Assembly: GCF_004216905.1 (NCBI RefSeq)
Contig: NZ_SGXJ01000010.1
Span: forward strand, 1 to 64,000
Direction of reading: 5' to 3'
DNA length: 64,000 nucleotides
From: Kribbella sp. VKM Ac-2569
GTDB lineage: Bacteria > Actinomycetota > Actinomycetes > Propionibacteriales > Kribbellaceae
The notes under the pieces were generated by a model, which saw only the letters and a program-made list of their open reading frames with translations, was not told the origin of the DNA and did no database searches. Numbering within the stretch: position 1 is the stretch's first letter; every line of letters starts with the position of its first letter. The position numbers and the translations under genes were made by a program. This document shows, in pieces, positions 43,815 to 53,462 of this stretch.

Positions 43815-46800
43815 CCGATCCCCCACATCTTCAGTTGGTTCTCCGAAGGCTTCGACGAGGAAGCCAGTTGTCCTGCATATGGGCCTTCTTTGTACACAAA
43901 GACTGCCACTTGTTCACCATCAATTACTCCCAGGAAGCCCTTGACGCGGTCTTCACCGAGTTTGTGATCAACGGTCGCCTCTGGGTGCTCCAGGATCGGG
44001 ACCAATTCGCGCCTGATGATCTCAGGACTCGTCTTGCCGGACCACTGGGGCAACAAGCCTGCCTTGACCAGATGGTTGGTTCCGTGCTGCAAACGCTTCG
44101 GTGTCAGGGCGCTAGCTCCCGTCCCTTCCGCATAGCCGAGCGCTGGCCTAGTAGTACCTACCGCAGCACGCGCTCGGCCGAGGGCGGGAAAGCGAGTCGC
44201 GACGAGGCCTACTGCTACGTCGGCCACTAGTTGGGAGCAGTTGCCTTTTAGGACGCAGGCTTGGGAGTCGAGGATGCCGGAGGCGCCGGCGGAGATTACA
44301 CCGGTGGCTGAGGAGATTTGGAGGAAGATGGGGATTGCGGGGGCGCAGGCTCGGGCGACTGTGCAGACTACGGCGCCCGTTAGGGCGGCTACGGAGATGT
44401 AGCCGGAGATGTGGGAGACGTCGGTGAGGGTGCCCTCGATGTCGTCGAGGCCTTGTAGGTCGGTGGTTTTGAGAGGGTTGCCGGTGGTGTAGGCGTAGGG
44501 GTTGGCGGAGCCTGCCTGGTCGGTGGTGAGGAAGGTGCCGGTGGTGGGGTTGTACTCGCGTTGGCCCAGGAGGTAGTTGCCGGACGGGAGTTGGAGCCCT
44601 CCGATGTAGCCAGGGGTTGGGGATGGCGTGGAAGTGGTTGGGGCTGTGGGGCCGGCACGGGTTTGGCCGTAGGGCTCGTAGTTGTGTTGGTCGAGCTTGG
44701 TGGTTGTTGCTGTGAGCACCGAACCGTTGGGCGTGGTGGTGAGCGGGGTGAGTGCGGTCGGGTTTTGTTGGGCGACGAGGCCGGAGCCGTACAGGTAGCG
44801 GATGGGTTGTGGGGCTCCTGTGGTGGCCAGGATTTGGGGTGAGAGGGGGTCCCAGAGGTAGTGGGTGGTTTGGGGGCCTGTGGTGGAGGTCGCTCGGCGG
44901 CCGTCGCCGGTGTGGGTGTAGGTGGTCTTAATGCCTGCGGTGGTTGAGGTGGTGGGTTTGCCGGCGGCTGACCAGGTGTATGTCGTGGTGCCGTCGGAGG
45001 TTTGGTTGCCGTCGGGGTCGTAGGTGTAGCGGCGGGTGGTGGGGACGTCGAGTGGGTAGGTGGCCGGTGTGGTGAGGGAGATCTGGAGTTCGTTGGCGGG
45101 GCCGTAGAGGGACCAGCTGCTGCCTGATGGGCGCTTCTCCCAGGTGCGGTTGCCGTTGGCGTCGTAGTCGTAGCGGATGTAGTCGGCCGCGTCGTCTGTG
45201 CACTGGTCGACGCCGTAGCAGGTCGCAGTGAGGCGGTTCAGCGGGTCGTAGCTGTACGACGACTTGCCGACGACGGAGTCGTCGGAGCGGGTGAGGTTGT
45301 CGGCGTCGTCGTACGCAGAGGTCATCGTGCGTAGCGAGCGGCTGTTCTGGATGATGGCCAGGGACGTGGTGCGACCGCGGACGTCCAGCTGCTCTGTCTT
45401 GATCAGCCCGCCGGGTTGGGTTGTCGTGATCGTGCCGCGGGCAGCGTCGTAGCGATACGAGGCCAGAGGTTTGCCGTCAGCGGCGGCAGAGGTCAGACGG
45501 TTGACGGCGTCCCACGTGTACGACTCGGTGTGGCCGGCTGCCGTCCGTCCGATGAGGTTGCCGACGGCATCCCAGCGGTAGGACACGGGGCCGGCCGACG
45601 TGAGCTGGTCGAAGGCGTCGTACTCGAAGCGGCTGAGGCCTAGTCCGTCGGTCATCGATGTACGGCGGCCCGCGGCGTCCCACGTGTAACTGACCGCGGG
45701 TGTCTTGTCGGAGTACGTGATCCGCAGCGGCGCACCGCGCGCATCCAAAACAAAGGACGCCGTCTTGCCTGACGGCAACGTGGTGCGGACCAAGCGGCCG
45801 GCCTTGTCGTACGCGAACTTCCAGGTGCGGCCGCCGTACGTCGTCGACGTCGTTCGGCCCGCGCCGTCGTACACGAAGGTTTGTGAACGACCGCTGGCGT
45901 CGACGGTCGCGGTGACTCGGCCGGATGCGTCGAAGGTTGTGGTGGCCTCGGGCAACGATGGTCTGGAGACGCCGACCACTGCGCCGGCACCGTCGTAGCG
46001 CAGCTTGGTGGTGCCGCCGCGGGCGCCGACCAGCGTTGACACGCGGCCTTGTCCGTCGTACGTCTGGCTCGTGGAGACATCGAGCGGTCCGTGCTGCGAG
46101 AGCGGCTGGTCGTCGTCGTTGTAGGTGACCGTGCCGACGGCACCACGCGGTGAGGTCGTCTTGATACGCCGCCCCCAGCCGTCGTACGCGATGCGGGTGA
46201 CCTGACGCAAAGGATCCGTGACGGTCGTCAGATCACCGTCAGCGGAGTATGCATACCGAAAACCACGACCCAGAGCATCGCGAGACGCCGTGACAAGGCC
46301 GCGCGTGTCGTAGCTGACCGACGAGGTGCGACCGGCGTACGCCGTGCCAGTCAGGCTCCCGCGGAGGTCATAGGTGTACGTCGTCCGCCGCCCGAGCGGA
46401 TCCACCGTCGCGACGACGTCGTTGCGCGCGTTGTACGTACGTCTGGTCACACCACCGACCGCGTCCGTCGAGGCGAGAACGCGACCGAGAGCGTCGTACT
46501 CGTGCCGCGCTCCATGCCCCAGGCTGTCGAAGACCCGGATGAGGTTGCCGTCGGCATCGTAATGGAACGTGGCCGTGGCACCGGTCGGATCGGTTTGGCG
46601 GATGAGCCAGTTCCGCTCGTACTCGTTGATCCACTTCCCACCCGTTGGGTCGGTCATCGTCGACGTACCGCGAATGCCCTCGGTCTCCCAGGACCAGGTC
46701 GACCGACCGCCCTTGGCATCGGTCTGCGCGACGACCCGCCCGTCGGAGTCGTACTCAGTCACGTACGCCGGCTTGGCCGCATCCCCCACCGACTCCGACG

Positions 46801-47920
46801 TCAGCCGCCCCTCGGAGTACTCGTACCGCGTCCGGGTCCCGCCCGGCGATGTCACCCCGACCAGCCGACCGTCGGCGTACTCGTACCGCACCGTCCGCGC
46901 CGCGACGCCAGGCCCCGACAACCTCACCGACGCGATCTGCCCCTGCTCGTTGTAGTCGTACGACAGCAACCGCCGACCGTTCGCGACCGTCCGCACGCGC
47001 CCCGAGGCCCGCGCGATCGTCACCCCTTGACCGTTGCGGTCCCGGATCGCCTGCAGCTCGCCGGTCGCCGAGAACTGCATCCGCACCTGGTCGACGCTCG
47101 TCAGCAGGTACGTCGATCCCGACCGCGCCAGCGTGAAGCGAGCGGGACCCTGCTCGACGGCGAAACCTGTCCCGCGACGCGTGAACCCGATCTCCCGCCC
47201 GTCGGACGCCAGGTACCGCGCGCCAGTCGGCCAGAGCTCGAGGCGATCCGAGTACGACGCTCTCCACCCGGCACCGAGCGAGCCGGTGGACCCGTCGTTC
47301 GAGTTGTACGTCCGCGTCACCGTCAGCGGTACGCCGAGCGCCGTCACCGAAGCGTCCGTCTCGACGGCGGCCAGCGCGCCCGTCAGGGAGTTGACGGGAT
47401 CGGACTGCATGGCGAACGGCCCGAAGAACGCCCGCGCCTGTTTGTCCGGGAGCACGAACCCAGGCGCACCGGCGTAGATCATCACCGAGGCGGACGCCGA
47501 ACCCTTGCCATTCGTCAAGGAAACGCTGAGCAGATTCGGTGAGCCGAGGAACTTGCAGTCGAGCGGCACGAAGACCGACCAGCTCAGCGACTGGGACCGC
47601 GCGGGCTTCGGTTTGGGCGCGTTCTCGCAGGGCCAGTGGTCGACCTGCCAGGTGCGGGCGTCGGTCATGCGAAGGTTGCACAGGTCGATCGTCAGATTGA
47701 ACGTTCGGGCCTGGAAGGTGAAGGTGAGCCCGGTCCCCGCGTGGGCCATGCCGCCGTCGAGGGCGATTTCGGTGCCGGTGCTCAGGACTTCGCCGTTCGC
47801 GGAGACGGTGACGTCCGGATGCAGACACGGATACGCGTCCGGCTTCTCTGCGTGTGCGACCGGGGTGAAAGGCACCAGCAGGAGGACAGCGAGGACGAGC
47901 GCAAGCAGCCGGTTCCGCAT
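43811..47920 (-). CDS. secreted RHS/YD-repeat toxin
   Basis: 1369 aa from ATG 47920 (GGAGG 7 nt upstream). Sec signal peptide 1-24 (MRNRLLALVLAVLLLVPFTP, VAHA). An N-terminal beta domain, then a DUF6531-like start (DPVNSLTGALAAVETDASV), then about 700 residues of YD repeats (YDADGNLIRVFDSLGHGARHEYD style) forming the RHS shell, and the RHS core with GYIGGLQLPSGNYLLGQREY ending NPLKTTDLQGLDD near 1170. A hydrophobic segment follows (about 1185-1235). The tip of about 95 residues (LTPKRLQHGTNHLVKAGLLP to KMWGIG) is the presumed toxin; it resembles small RNase-type tips (colicin D-like layout) but I cannot assign it. Confidence 0.9.
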   Translation of the reverse strand: MRNRLLALVLAVLLLVPFTPVAHAEKPDAYPCLHPDVTVSANGEVLSTGTEIALDGGMAHAGTGLTFTFQARTFNLTIDLCNLRMTDARTWQVDHWPCENAPKPKPARSQSLSWSVFVPLDCKFLGSPNLLSVSLTNGKGSASASVMIYAGAPGFVLPDKQARAFFGPFAMQSDPVNSLTGALAAVETDASVTALGVPLTVTRTYNSNDGSTGSLGAGWRASYSDRLELWPTGARYLASDGREIGFTRRGTGFAVEQGPARFTLARSGSTYLLTSVDQVRMQFSATGELQAIRDRNGQGVTIARASGRVRTVANGRRLLSYDYNEQGQIASVRLSGPGVAARTVRYEYADGRLVGVTSPGGTRTRYEYSEGRLTSESVGDAAKPAYVTEYDSDGRVVAQTDAKGGRSTWSWETEGIRGTSTMTDPTGGKWINEYERNWLIRQTDPTGATATFHYDADGNLIRVFDSLGHGARHEYDALGRVLASTDAVGGVTRRTYNARNDVVATVDPLGRRTTYTYDLRGSLTGTAYAGRTSSVSYDTRGLVTASRDALGRGFRYAYSADGDLTTVTDPLRQVTRIAYDGWGRRIKTTSPRGAVGTVTYNDDDQPLSQHGPLDVSTSQTYDGQGRVSTLVGARGGTTKLRYDGAGAVVGVSRPSLPEATTTFDASGRVTATVDASGRSQTFVYDGAGRTTSTTYGGRTWKFAYDKAGRLVRTTLPSGKTASFVLDARGAPLRITYSDKTPAVSYTWDAAGRRTSMTDGLGLSRFEYDAFDQLTSAGPVSYRWDAVGNLIGRTAAGHTESYTWDAVNRLTSAAADGKPLASYRYDAARGTITTTQPGGLIKTEQLDVRGRTTSLAIIQNSRSLRTMTSAYDDADNLTRSDDSVVGKSSYSYDPLNRLTATCYGVDQCTDDAADYIRYDYDANGNRTWEKRPSGSSWSLYGPANELQISLTTPATYPLDVPTTRRYTYDPDGNQTSDGTTTYTWSAAGKPTTSTTAGIKTTYTHTGDGRRATSTTGPQTTHYLWDPLSPQILATTGAPQPIRYLYGSGLVAQQNPTALTPLTTTPNGSVLTATTTKLDQHNYEPYGQTRAGPTAPTTSTPSPTPGYIGGLQLPSGNYLLGQREYNPTTGTFLTTDQAGSANPYAYTTGNPLKTTDLQGLDDIEGTLTDVSHISGYISVAALTGAVVCTVARACAPAIPIFLQISSATGVISAGASGILDSQACVLKGNCSQLVADVAVGLVATRFPALGRARAAVGTTRPALGYAEGTGASALTPKRLQHGTNHLVKAGLLPQWSGKTSPEIIRRELVPILEHPEATVDHKLGEDRVKGFLGVIDGEQVAVFVYKEGPYAGQLASSSKPSENQLKMWGIG

Positions 47921-48000
47921 AGTTCGCCTCCGCTCAGTCGTGGGCCTGTGACAGAGAGTTTACGGAGATCGGCATGCGAAAAGAGCGGATGGTTACAGGT

Positions 48001-48009
48001 TGTGGATAA
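48001..48009 (-). promoter_or_regulatory. consensus DnaA-box sequence
   Basis: Minus strand reads TTATCCACA exactly. It lies in the 216-base divergent gap between the RHS gene and the DUF6308-like gene. Only one copy seen in this gap; no origin features nearby. Could be chance or a DnaA-responsive promoter site. Confidence 0.3.
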
Positions 48010-48136
48010 CGGGCAGTGACATTGGCGTGCGGGGGGCCGTGGAGTCGCTACGATCTGCGGAAACAGGTGTGAGGAACGTTCGAATGATGGTCCGCCCGCT
48101 GGCGGGTCTGCCACCACAAGTGTGAGGGTGTGGCTC

Positions 48137-48763
48137 ATGAACATCGGTACCCGGAAGATCGTCGTCGACGAGGCGATCGCTCAACTGCGGCTGTACGCCG
48201 AGACGAACGGCGCCGTGCTGCAGTACTACGACGGGCTGCCGGGTATGACTACCGTCGGTGGCTCCGACCCGAATCAGGTGACGTTCGAGGACCTCGGCCG
48301 GATCATGGTGATCGGCGCCGACCTGCGGGTGCTCGACATTCCCTGGCTGCTCGAGGTGGAGGCCGAGAAGGAGCTCGCCGCGATCCCGGTGGACGCGCGC
48401 CTCGAGGACGCGGCGCCGGGCACCGAGCTGTTCGACGCGGCGATGGCGCTGGACGACAAGTTCACCGGCCACCGCGGGTTCGGGCACGCGAAGAAGTCGA
48501 AGCTGCTGCACCTGAAGCGGCCGTACCTCTACCCGGTCACCGACAGCTTCATCCGGATGACCTACGGCTCGGCCTCGGCCGGAGCCGAGTTCCTCAAGGC
48601 AGTCCGTGAGGACCTGGTGAACCCGGCCAACGTCCGTGACTTCAAGCTGCTGCAGGTCCGCCTGACCGCGGAGCCGGCGACCAGCGCCGCCCGTCTGCTC
48701 GGCGAGGTGCCGACGCTCCGCCTCCTCGACATCCTCGCCTCCCTGCTGGGCGAAGCAAAGTAG
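48137..48763 (+). CDS. DUF6308-like hypothetical protein
   Basis: About 208 aa from ATG 48137 with GAGGGTG 8 nt upstream; a GTG at 48122 is also in frame. Helical, with the pattern FTGHRGFGHAKKSKLLHLKRPYLYPVTDSFIRMTYG that marks this actinobacterial family (helix-hairpin-helix glycosylase-like look). Enzymatic role unproven. Stop is 3 bases from that of the convergent LLM gene. Confidence 0.75.
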   Translation: MNIGTRKIVVDEAIAQLRLYAETNGAVLQYYDGLPGMTTVGGSDPNQVTFEDLGRIMVIGADLRVLDIPWLLEVEAEKELAAIPVDARLEDAAPGTELFDAAMALDDKFTGHRGFGHAKKSKLLHLKRPYLYPVTDSFIRMTYGSASAGAEFLKAVREDLVNPANVRDFKLLQVRLTAEPATSAARLLGEVPTLRLLDILASLLGEAK

Positions 48764-48766
48764 GAC

Positions 48767-50272
48767 CTACAGAACGCCGAGGCGCGCCAGCGGCTCGACC
48801 AGCTCGCGTTCCTCGTAGGACAGGTGCGACAGCAACGTGTCGTCCAGCAGGTCGACGGCCGCCCGCAGACCGTCGATGTCACCTGACCCGTCAACCAGCG
48901 CGACGAGTGCTTTGTCGACACCTTCCAGTACGTCGTGAATGACCTTGTGCTCCTCCTGCAGCCGGTCCACGACCGGCACCAGGTCAGGGTCGGCGCGGCG
49001 TAGATGCGGGAACAGCGAGGCGTCCTCGAGCGAATGGTGCGTCGTCACGAGCCGGCAGTATGACTCGCAGTACGTCCCCAGCGTCCAGTTGTTCTGCCGC
49101 ATCGTCATCGTGTTGATGTGCGACCGCGCCGCACCAACCCCCAAGGTCCCGGCCGCGACCTGCTCCACCAGGTCGCGCACCTGGTCGAGCTCCGCACGCA
49201 GGTGGTCGTGTACGTCGATCAAATGCTGACCGGACTGCAGCTGGTACGGCGTGTACGTCCGAGACGGGTCCTGCGCCGGACCGGTCGGCCGAGCAGACTC
49301 ATCCAGCAGCTGTACGGCGCTACGTCGTACAGCAGGAGCTGGTGTCGGTACAACGCCAAAGCCCGTAGCAACCACACGCCCAGCAGCAACAGCACCCGAC
49401 CGAGCCACCGCAACGGCGTCCCGTACACCAGCTGCCACCTCAGCGAACCGCCGGATGTCGTCAGGATTGTCGGAGGCAAGGATGTAGGTGCTCATCCCCT
49501 CCCCCAGCGTCAGCTCGGTCAGCTGGTCGATCCACAGCTCCTGAGGCCCCTGCAGGAACCTACCACCGCCGCCAAAGGCACCGGAGATGTTGTACAGCCG
49601 CCGTACCGCAGCAGGGTCCCGGCCGGCCTCCACGGCTGCCTCGTCGATGATCTTGTTCATCGCGGCCAGCTCTTCCGGCCCGGCGTACCCGCTGCTCGGC
49701 AGCCATCCGTCGGCCAGCCGTCCGGTGAGTGCGAGCATCCGTGGCTTGTACGCACCCAGCCAGATCGACACGTCATGCGCCGGCGCCGGGCCGCGCTTCG
49801 CACCTGACACCGTGTAGTGCTTGCCGGCCAGCCGGATGCCGCCACCACCTGGTGTCCAGACCTCGCGCATGATCGCGATGGCCTCTTCCAGCGCGGCGAT
49901 GCTCTGCCCGGTGGTCAACCTAGGCCCGCCGTTCGCTGCAACCGCGTCGAGGAACCCGCCGGCGCCCAGGCCGAGCTCAACTCGCCCGTTGGTGATCAGG
50001 TCCAGGGTCGCGACACTGCGCGCCAGGACGACCGGGTGCCGGAGCGGGAGGTTGGCGACGTTGGTGGTGACCTTCACGCGCTCGGTGTGGGCCGCGACGA
50101 CAGACAGCAGCGTCCAGGCGTCCATCAGCCGCGGCTGGTACGGGTGGTCCTGGAAGCTCACCAGGTCGAGGCCGACCTGCTCGGTCAGCTGGGCCAGCGC
50201 GATCACGCGGTCCGGGTTGTCGACCGCGGGGGTCAGGAACGTGCCGAAGACCAGCTCGTGGCCGTAATCCAT
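48767..50272 (-). CDS. LLM-class flavin oxidoreductase fused to hemerythrin domain
   Basis: 501 aa. Residues 1-310: luciferase-like (F420- or FMN-dependent) barrel with LVSFQDHPYQPRLMDAWTLLSVVAAHTERVKVTTNVANLPLRHPVVLARSVATLDLITNGRVELGLGAG-type blocks. Residues 345-501: hemerythrin HHE helical bundle with DVHDHLRAEL, VTTHHSLEDASLFPHL, LQEEHKVIHDVL and LSYEERELVEPL, giving His/Glu iron ligands. A fusion that pairs a flavin redox site with a diiron oxygen/NO-binding site. Single gene, convergent with its left neighbour. Confidence 0.92.
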   Translation of the reverse strand: MDYGHELVFGTFLTPAVDNPDRVIALAQLTEQVGLDLVSFQDHPYQPRLMDAWTLLSVVAAHTERVKVTTNVANLPLRHPVVLARSVATLDLITNGRVELGLGAGGFLDAVAANGGPRLTTGQSIAALEEAIAIMREVWTPGGGGIRLAGKHYTVSGAKRGPAPAHDVSIWLGAYKPRMLALTGRLADGWLPSSGYAGPEELAAMNKIIDEAAVEAGRDPAAVRRLYNISGAFGGGGRFLQGPQELWIDQLTELTLGEGMSTYILASDNPDDIRRFAEVAAGVRDAVAVARSGAVAAGRVVATGFGVVPTPAPAVRRSAVQLLDESARPTGPAQDPSRTYTPYQLQSGQHLIDVHDHLRAELDQVRDLVEQVAAGTLGVGAARSHINTMTMRQNNWTLGTYCESYCRLVTTHHSLEDASLFPHLRRADPDLVPVVDRLQEEHKVIHDVLEGVDKALVALVDGSGDIDGLRAAVDLLDDTLLSHLSYEERELVEPLARLGVL

Positions 50273-50343
50273 GGTTCACCTTCTCGAAGTGGGTTCGGGA
50301 GCAAAACTACTTCGATAGACGAATAATCTCAACTACAGAACAT

Positions 50344-53300
50344 CTACTGCCGGACGAGCAGCCCGAACGCGTCAGCCGGGCTCAAACCCTCGCCACGGGA
50401 GAACGCCGCCCGATACGCGACCGGGTCCAGCGCGGACTCGGCCGCAGCGACCGCCCGGGCGAGATCCTCCTCCTCTGTCGAGGCCATCAGATAGTTCTCG
50501 GTGGCCCTGGTCGCGGACGAGCTCCCCAGCAGGGTCGCAGCGAGGGTCTTGTCCGGGTGAGAGGCCGCGATGCCCTCCAGCGCCCAGCACATGCCCCGTA
50601 GCGAGTCGAACTCCTCCGAGACCCGGAAGGCCTCCATGTGCAGCTCCAACGCGTCCTCCGGCCGGCCCTGGAGCTCCCTGACGAACCCGAGCTCTTCCAG
50701 GACGATCGACAGATACAGAACGGATTCCGTCTGCAAGCGGGCGGCGTCGATCAATGCCTGCAGCCGCTCCGAGGCCTCGTCCAGAGCGCCGGAGCGACGA
50801 GCCGCGAAGCCGAGCACCAGCTCCGCCAGGGCCTGCGTCGCGCGCTGCCCCTGCTCGGTCGCCAGCCGCAGCGCACGTTCGCCGTACGTCCGGGCCGGCT
50901 CGTAACGTCCTCGCCGGATCGCCGTCCACCCGAGCATGCCCAACGCGTTGGCGACCTCGGGCCACAGCCCGATCTCCTCCGCGGCCTCGGCACCTTCGAG
51001 GTGCAGCCGCTCCGCCTCGTCGAAGTCGCCGACGAGCTCGGCGTGCGCCCCGAACCAGCCCGTCGCCTGCAGCACACCCCACCGGTCCCCCAGCGCCCGG
51101 AAGATCCCGATGCTCTGACACGCGTCGTCGTAAAGGGCCGGCAGATCCGCCCGTACGTGCGCATGCTTCGCGCGCGCAGCCAGCACGGCCGCCACGCCCC
51201 ACTGGTTCCCGTCAGCCTCGAAGGTCTTCAGGGCCTGGTTGAGCATCGACAGGCACGCTGAGAGGTCGCCGACGTCGCTTGCGGCATGGGCGATCCACCA
51301 CTGCCCCATGGCATCCGCACTGTCCAGCCAACGGTCTCGCTCCGCCGGAGCGTCTGGATGCCCGAGCAGGTACATGAACCCGGCCCGCCACACCCCAGCC
51401 CGAGCAGAACCCGGCACAGTGTCCAGAGACCGCATGGCCTCCACATACCGACCACGCAGGAACCAGTACCAAGACAGCGCGTCCACAAGCCGTTCAGCGA
51501 GGTCCAACTGACCTGTGGTCACTGCACGATCCAGTGCGGTCCGGAAGTTGGCGGAGTCCTCGTCCAGCAGCTGCAGCCACCTGCTCTGCTCGTCACCGAA
51601 CAACCCGGGCCGCGCCGCCTCAGCCAGCGACACGTAGTAGGACAGGTGCCGCTGACGAGACGACTCCAGCTCACCACTCACCCGCAGCTTCTCGACGCAG
51701 TACGCCGCCACTGACTCGAGCAACCGGAAGCGACCGCCGTCGACCGGTACGACGAGCGACCGGTCGACCAACCGCACAAGGACGTCCAGTACGTCGTCCT
51801 CACCGCACACAGCCGCCGCAGCGTCCGCCGTACAGCCATCTGCGTGTACGGCGAGCTGCCGCAGCACGGACTGCTCCTCACCCGCGAGCAGCTCCCAGCT
51901 CCAGTCAATCATCGCGTGCAGCGTCTGCTGTCGTGGCGCAGCACCGCGGTGTCCTGTCGCCAGCAACCGGAAGCGGTCGTCCAGCCGCGCTACGAGCCCA
52001 CGTACCCCGAGCGCTCGTACTCGCGTCGCAGCGAGCTCCAACGCGAGCGGGATCCCGTCCAGCCGCCTGCACAGTACGGCGACATCGGCAACGGTCTCGT
52101 CCGTCAGGGCGAAGCCACGTGACGCGGCCGCCGCACGTGTCACGAACAGCTGCGCCGCACTGCACTCGCCAACGGCCTCAACGCCCGCCGACACAGGCGG
52201 GACGGACAAGGGCGGAACACTCCACACCACCTCACCAGCCAGGCCCAGCGGCTCACGACTCGTCGCCAGCACCCGTAGACCCGGAGCCGTGGCCAGCAAG
52301 CGGTCCGTCAGCGCGGCGACCTCCTCGACAATCTGCTCGCAGTTGTCCAGCACCAGCAGGCGGCTGCCCATCACTGAGGCCAACCGATCGACAACTGGTG
52401 TGCCCCCGGTGTCGCGGAGATCCAGAGCCGCCTGCACCGCGTCAGTGAGCGAGTTGGCGACCGACAACGCGTCAGGAGTTACGGCAGCGAGCTCGACCAG
52501 CACGACGCCGTCCGCGAACCGGTCCGCAACACCGGCCGCGGCAGCCAGCGCCAAGCGAGTCTTGCCGACACCTCCCGGACCAGTCAGCGTGACTAACCGT
52601 GATGTGCCCAAACAGGCACCCACATCGGCCAGCGCCTCGGTGCGGCCGATCAACTCAGTCAGCTGAGCAGGAAGGTTGCTACGTGCGTGCGGCAGCTCCT
52701 GAGCGAGGATCGACTGCTGCAGCGCCACCAGTTCCGGGCTGGGGTCCAGCCCGAGGTCCTCCAACAGGAGCTGCCGTAGGTCATCGAAACTCTCCAGAGC
52801 CTCCGTCTGTCGCCCAGCCCGGTAGAGGGCCTTCATGTGCGCGGCACGGAGCCCCTCACGCAGCGGGTGCTCTTTCACGAGGGCCGCGAGATCCACAACA
52901 GGTAGATCGGCCTGCTCGAGAGCAGTGAGCCGCAGATCGGTCAGCCGGGCTACAGCTGTCTCGACGAACGCGTCGTCCGCAAAATCGGCGTACGCCGGAC
53001 CGCGCCACAACGCCAGCGCCTCGTCGACCGAGCCGGCAGCCAGCAGTTCACCAAACTGCAGAGCGTCGTACGTCCCAACAGAAACCACTAGCGAGTAGCC
53101 GGCCGGGCCGGACTGCACCAGCGAACGGCTGCCGGGCTCAGCGTCCTCAAATGCTCGCCGCAGCTGGGACACCTTCGCGGACAACGTCCCGGACGGGTTA
53201 CCGGGCAGCTCCGATCCCCAGAGGTCGTCGATGAGTCGGTCCGCGGGGACAGGTCGCCCCTCGTGCACCAGCAGGTTCGCCAGTAGTGCACGCACCTTCA

Positions 53301-53370
53301 ACCCCTGGATGACCACGGGCGTCCCCGCGTCCGTCCACGCCGTCACTGGTCCCAGTACCCCGAAGCGCAT
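50344..53370 (-). CDS. AfsR/SARP-like regulator with BTAD, NB-ARC and TPR domains
   Basis: 1008 aa. OmpR-type winged helix 1-95 (FGVLGPVTAW, GLKVRALLANLLVHEGRPVPADRLIDDLWG), BTAD 100-240, STAND ATPase with P-loop GPGGVGKT (264-271) and LLVLDNCEQ, then winged-helix/helical and TPR-like repeats to the C-terminus. Such regulators switch on nearby genes, often for secondary metabolism. It faces the FMN reductase gene across 92 bases holding a clear inverted repeat (53383-53408), a likely site for itself. Confidence 0.94.
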   Translation of the reverse strand: MRFGVLGPVTAWTDAGTPVVIQGLKVRALLANLLVHEGRPVPADRLIDDLWGSELPGNPSGTLSAKVSQLRRAFEDAEPGSRSLVQSGPAGYSLVVSVGTYDALQFGELLAAGSVDEALALWRGPAYADFADDAFVETAVARLTDLRLTALEQADLPVVDLAALVKEHPLREGLRAAHMKALYRAGRQTEALESFDDLRQLLLEDLGLDPSPELVALQQSILAQELPHARSNLPAQLTELIGRTEALADVGACLGTSRLVTLTGPGGVGKTRLALAAAAGVADRFADGVVLVELAAVTPDALSVANSLTDAVQAALDLRDTGGTPVVDRLASVMGSRLLVLDNCEQIVEEVAALTDRLLATAPGLRVLATSREPLGLAGEVVWSVPPLSVPPVSAGVEAVGECSAAQLFVTRAAAASRGFALTDETVADVAVLCRRLDGIPLALELAATRVRALGVRGLVARLDDRFRLLATGHRGAAPRQQTLHAMIDWSWELLAGEEQSVLRQLAVHADGCTADAAAAVCGEDDVLDVLVRLVDRSLVVPVDGGRFRLLESVAAYCVEKLRVSGELESSRQRHLSYYVSLAEAARPGLFGDEQSRWLQLLDEDSANFRTALDRAVTTGQLDLAERLVDALSWYWFLRGRYVEAMRSLDTVPGSARAGVWRAGFMYLLGHPDAPAERDRWLDSADAMGQWWIAHAASDVGDLSACLSMLNQALKTFEADGNQWGVAAVLAARAKHAHVRADLPALYDDACQSIGIFRALGDRWGVLQATGWFGAHAELVGDFDEAERLHLEGAEAAEEIGLWPEVANALGMLGWTAIRRGRYEPARTYGERALRLATEQGQRATQALAELVLGFAARRSGALDEASERLQALIDAARLQTESVLYLSIVLEELGFVRELQGRPEDALELHMEAFRVSEEFDSLRGMCWALEGIAASHPDKTLAATLLGSSSATRATENYLMASTEEEDLARAVAAAESALDPVAYRAAFSRGEGLSPADAFGLLVRQ

Positions 53371-53382
53371 GACGGCACCTTA

Positions 53383-53408
53383 TTCCGGTCGGCCCGAAAC
53401 GACCGGAA
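53383..53408. promoter_or_regulatory. 26-bp inverted repeat, candidate operator
   Basis: Arms TTCCGGTCG (53383-53391) and CGACCGGAA (53400-53408) are perfect 9-bp complements around an 8-bp spacer. Located midway between the divergent AfsR-like gene (start 53370) and FMN reductase gene (start 53463), so it can govern both. Confidence 0.5.
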
Positions 53409-53462
53409 AGAAACCGTAAACCCCTTCCGGCAGAGTCTGTGTCAGACGGAAGGAGGACGCAG

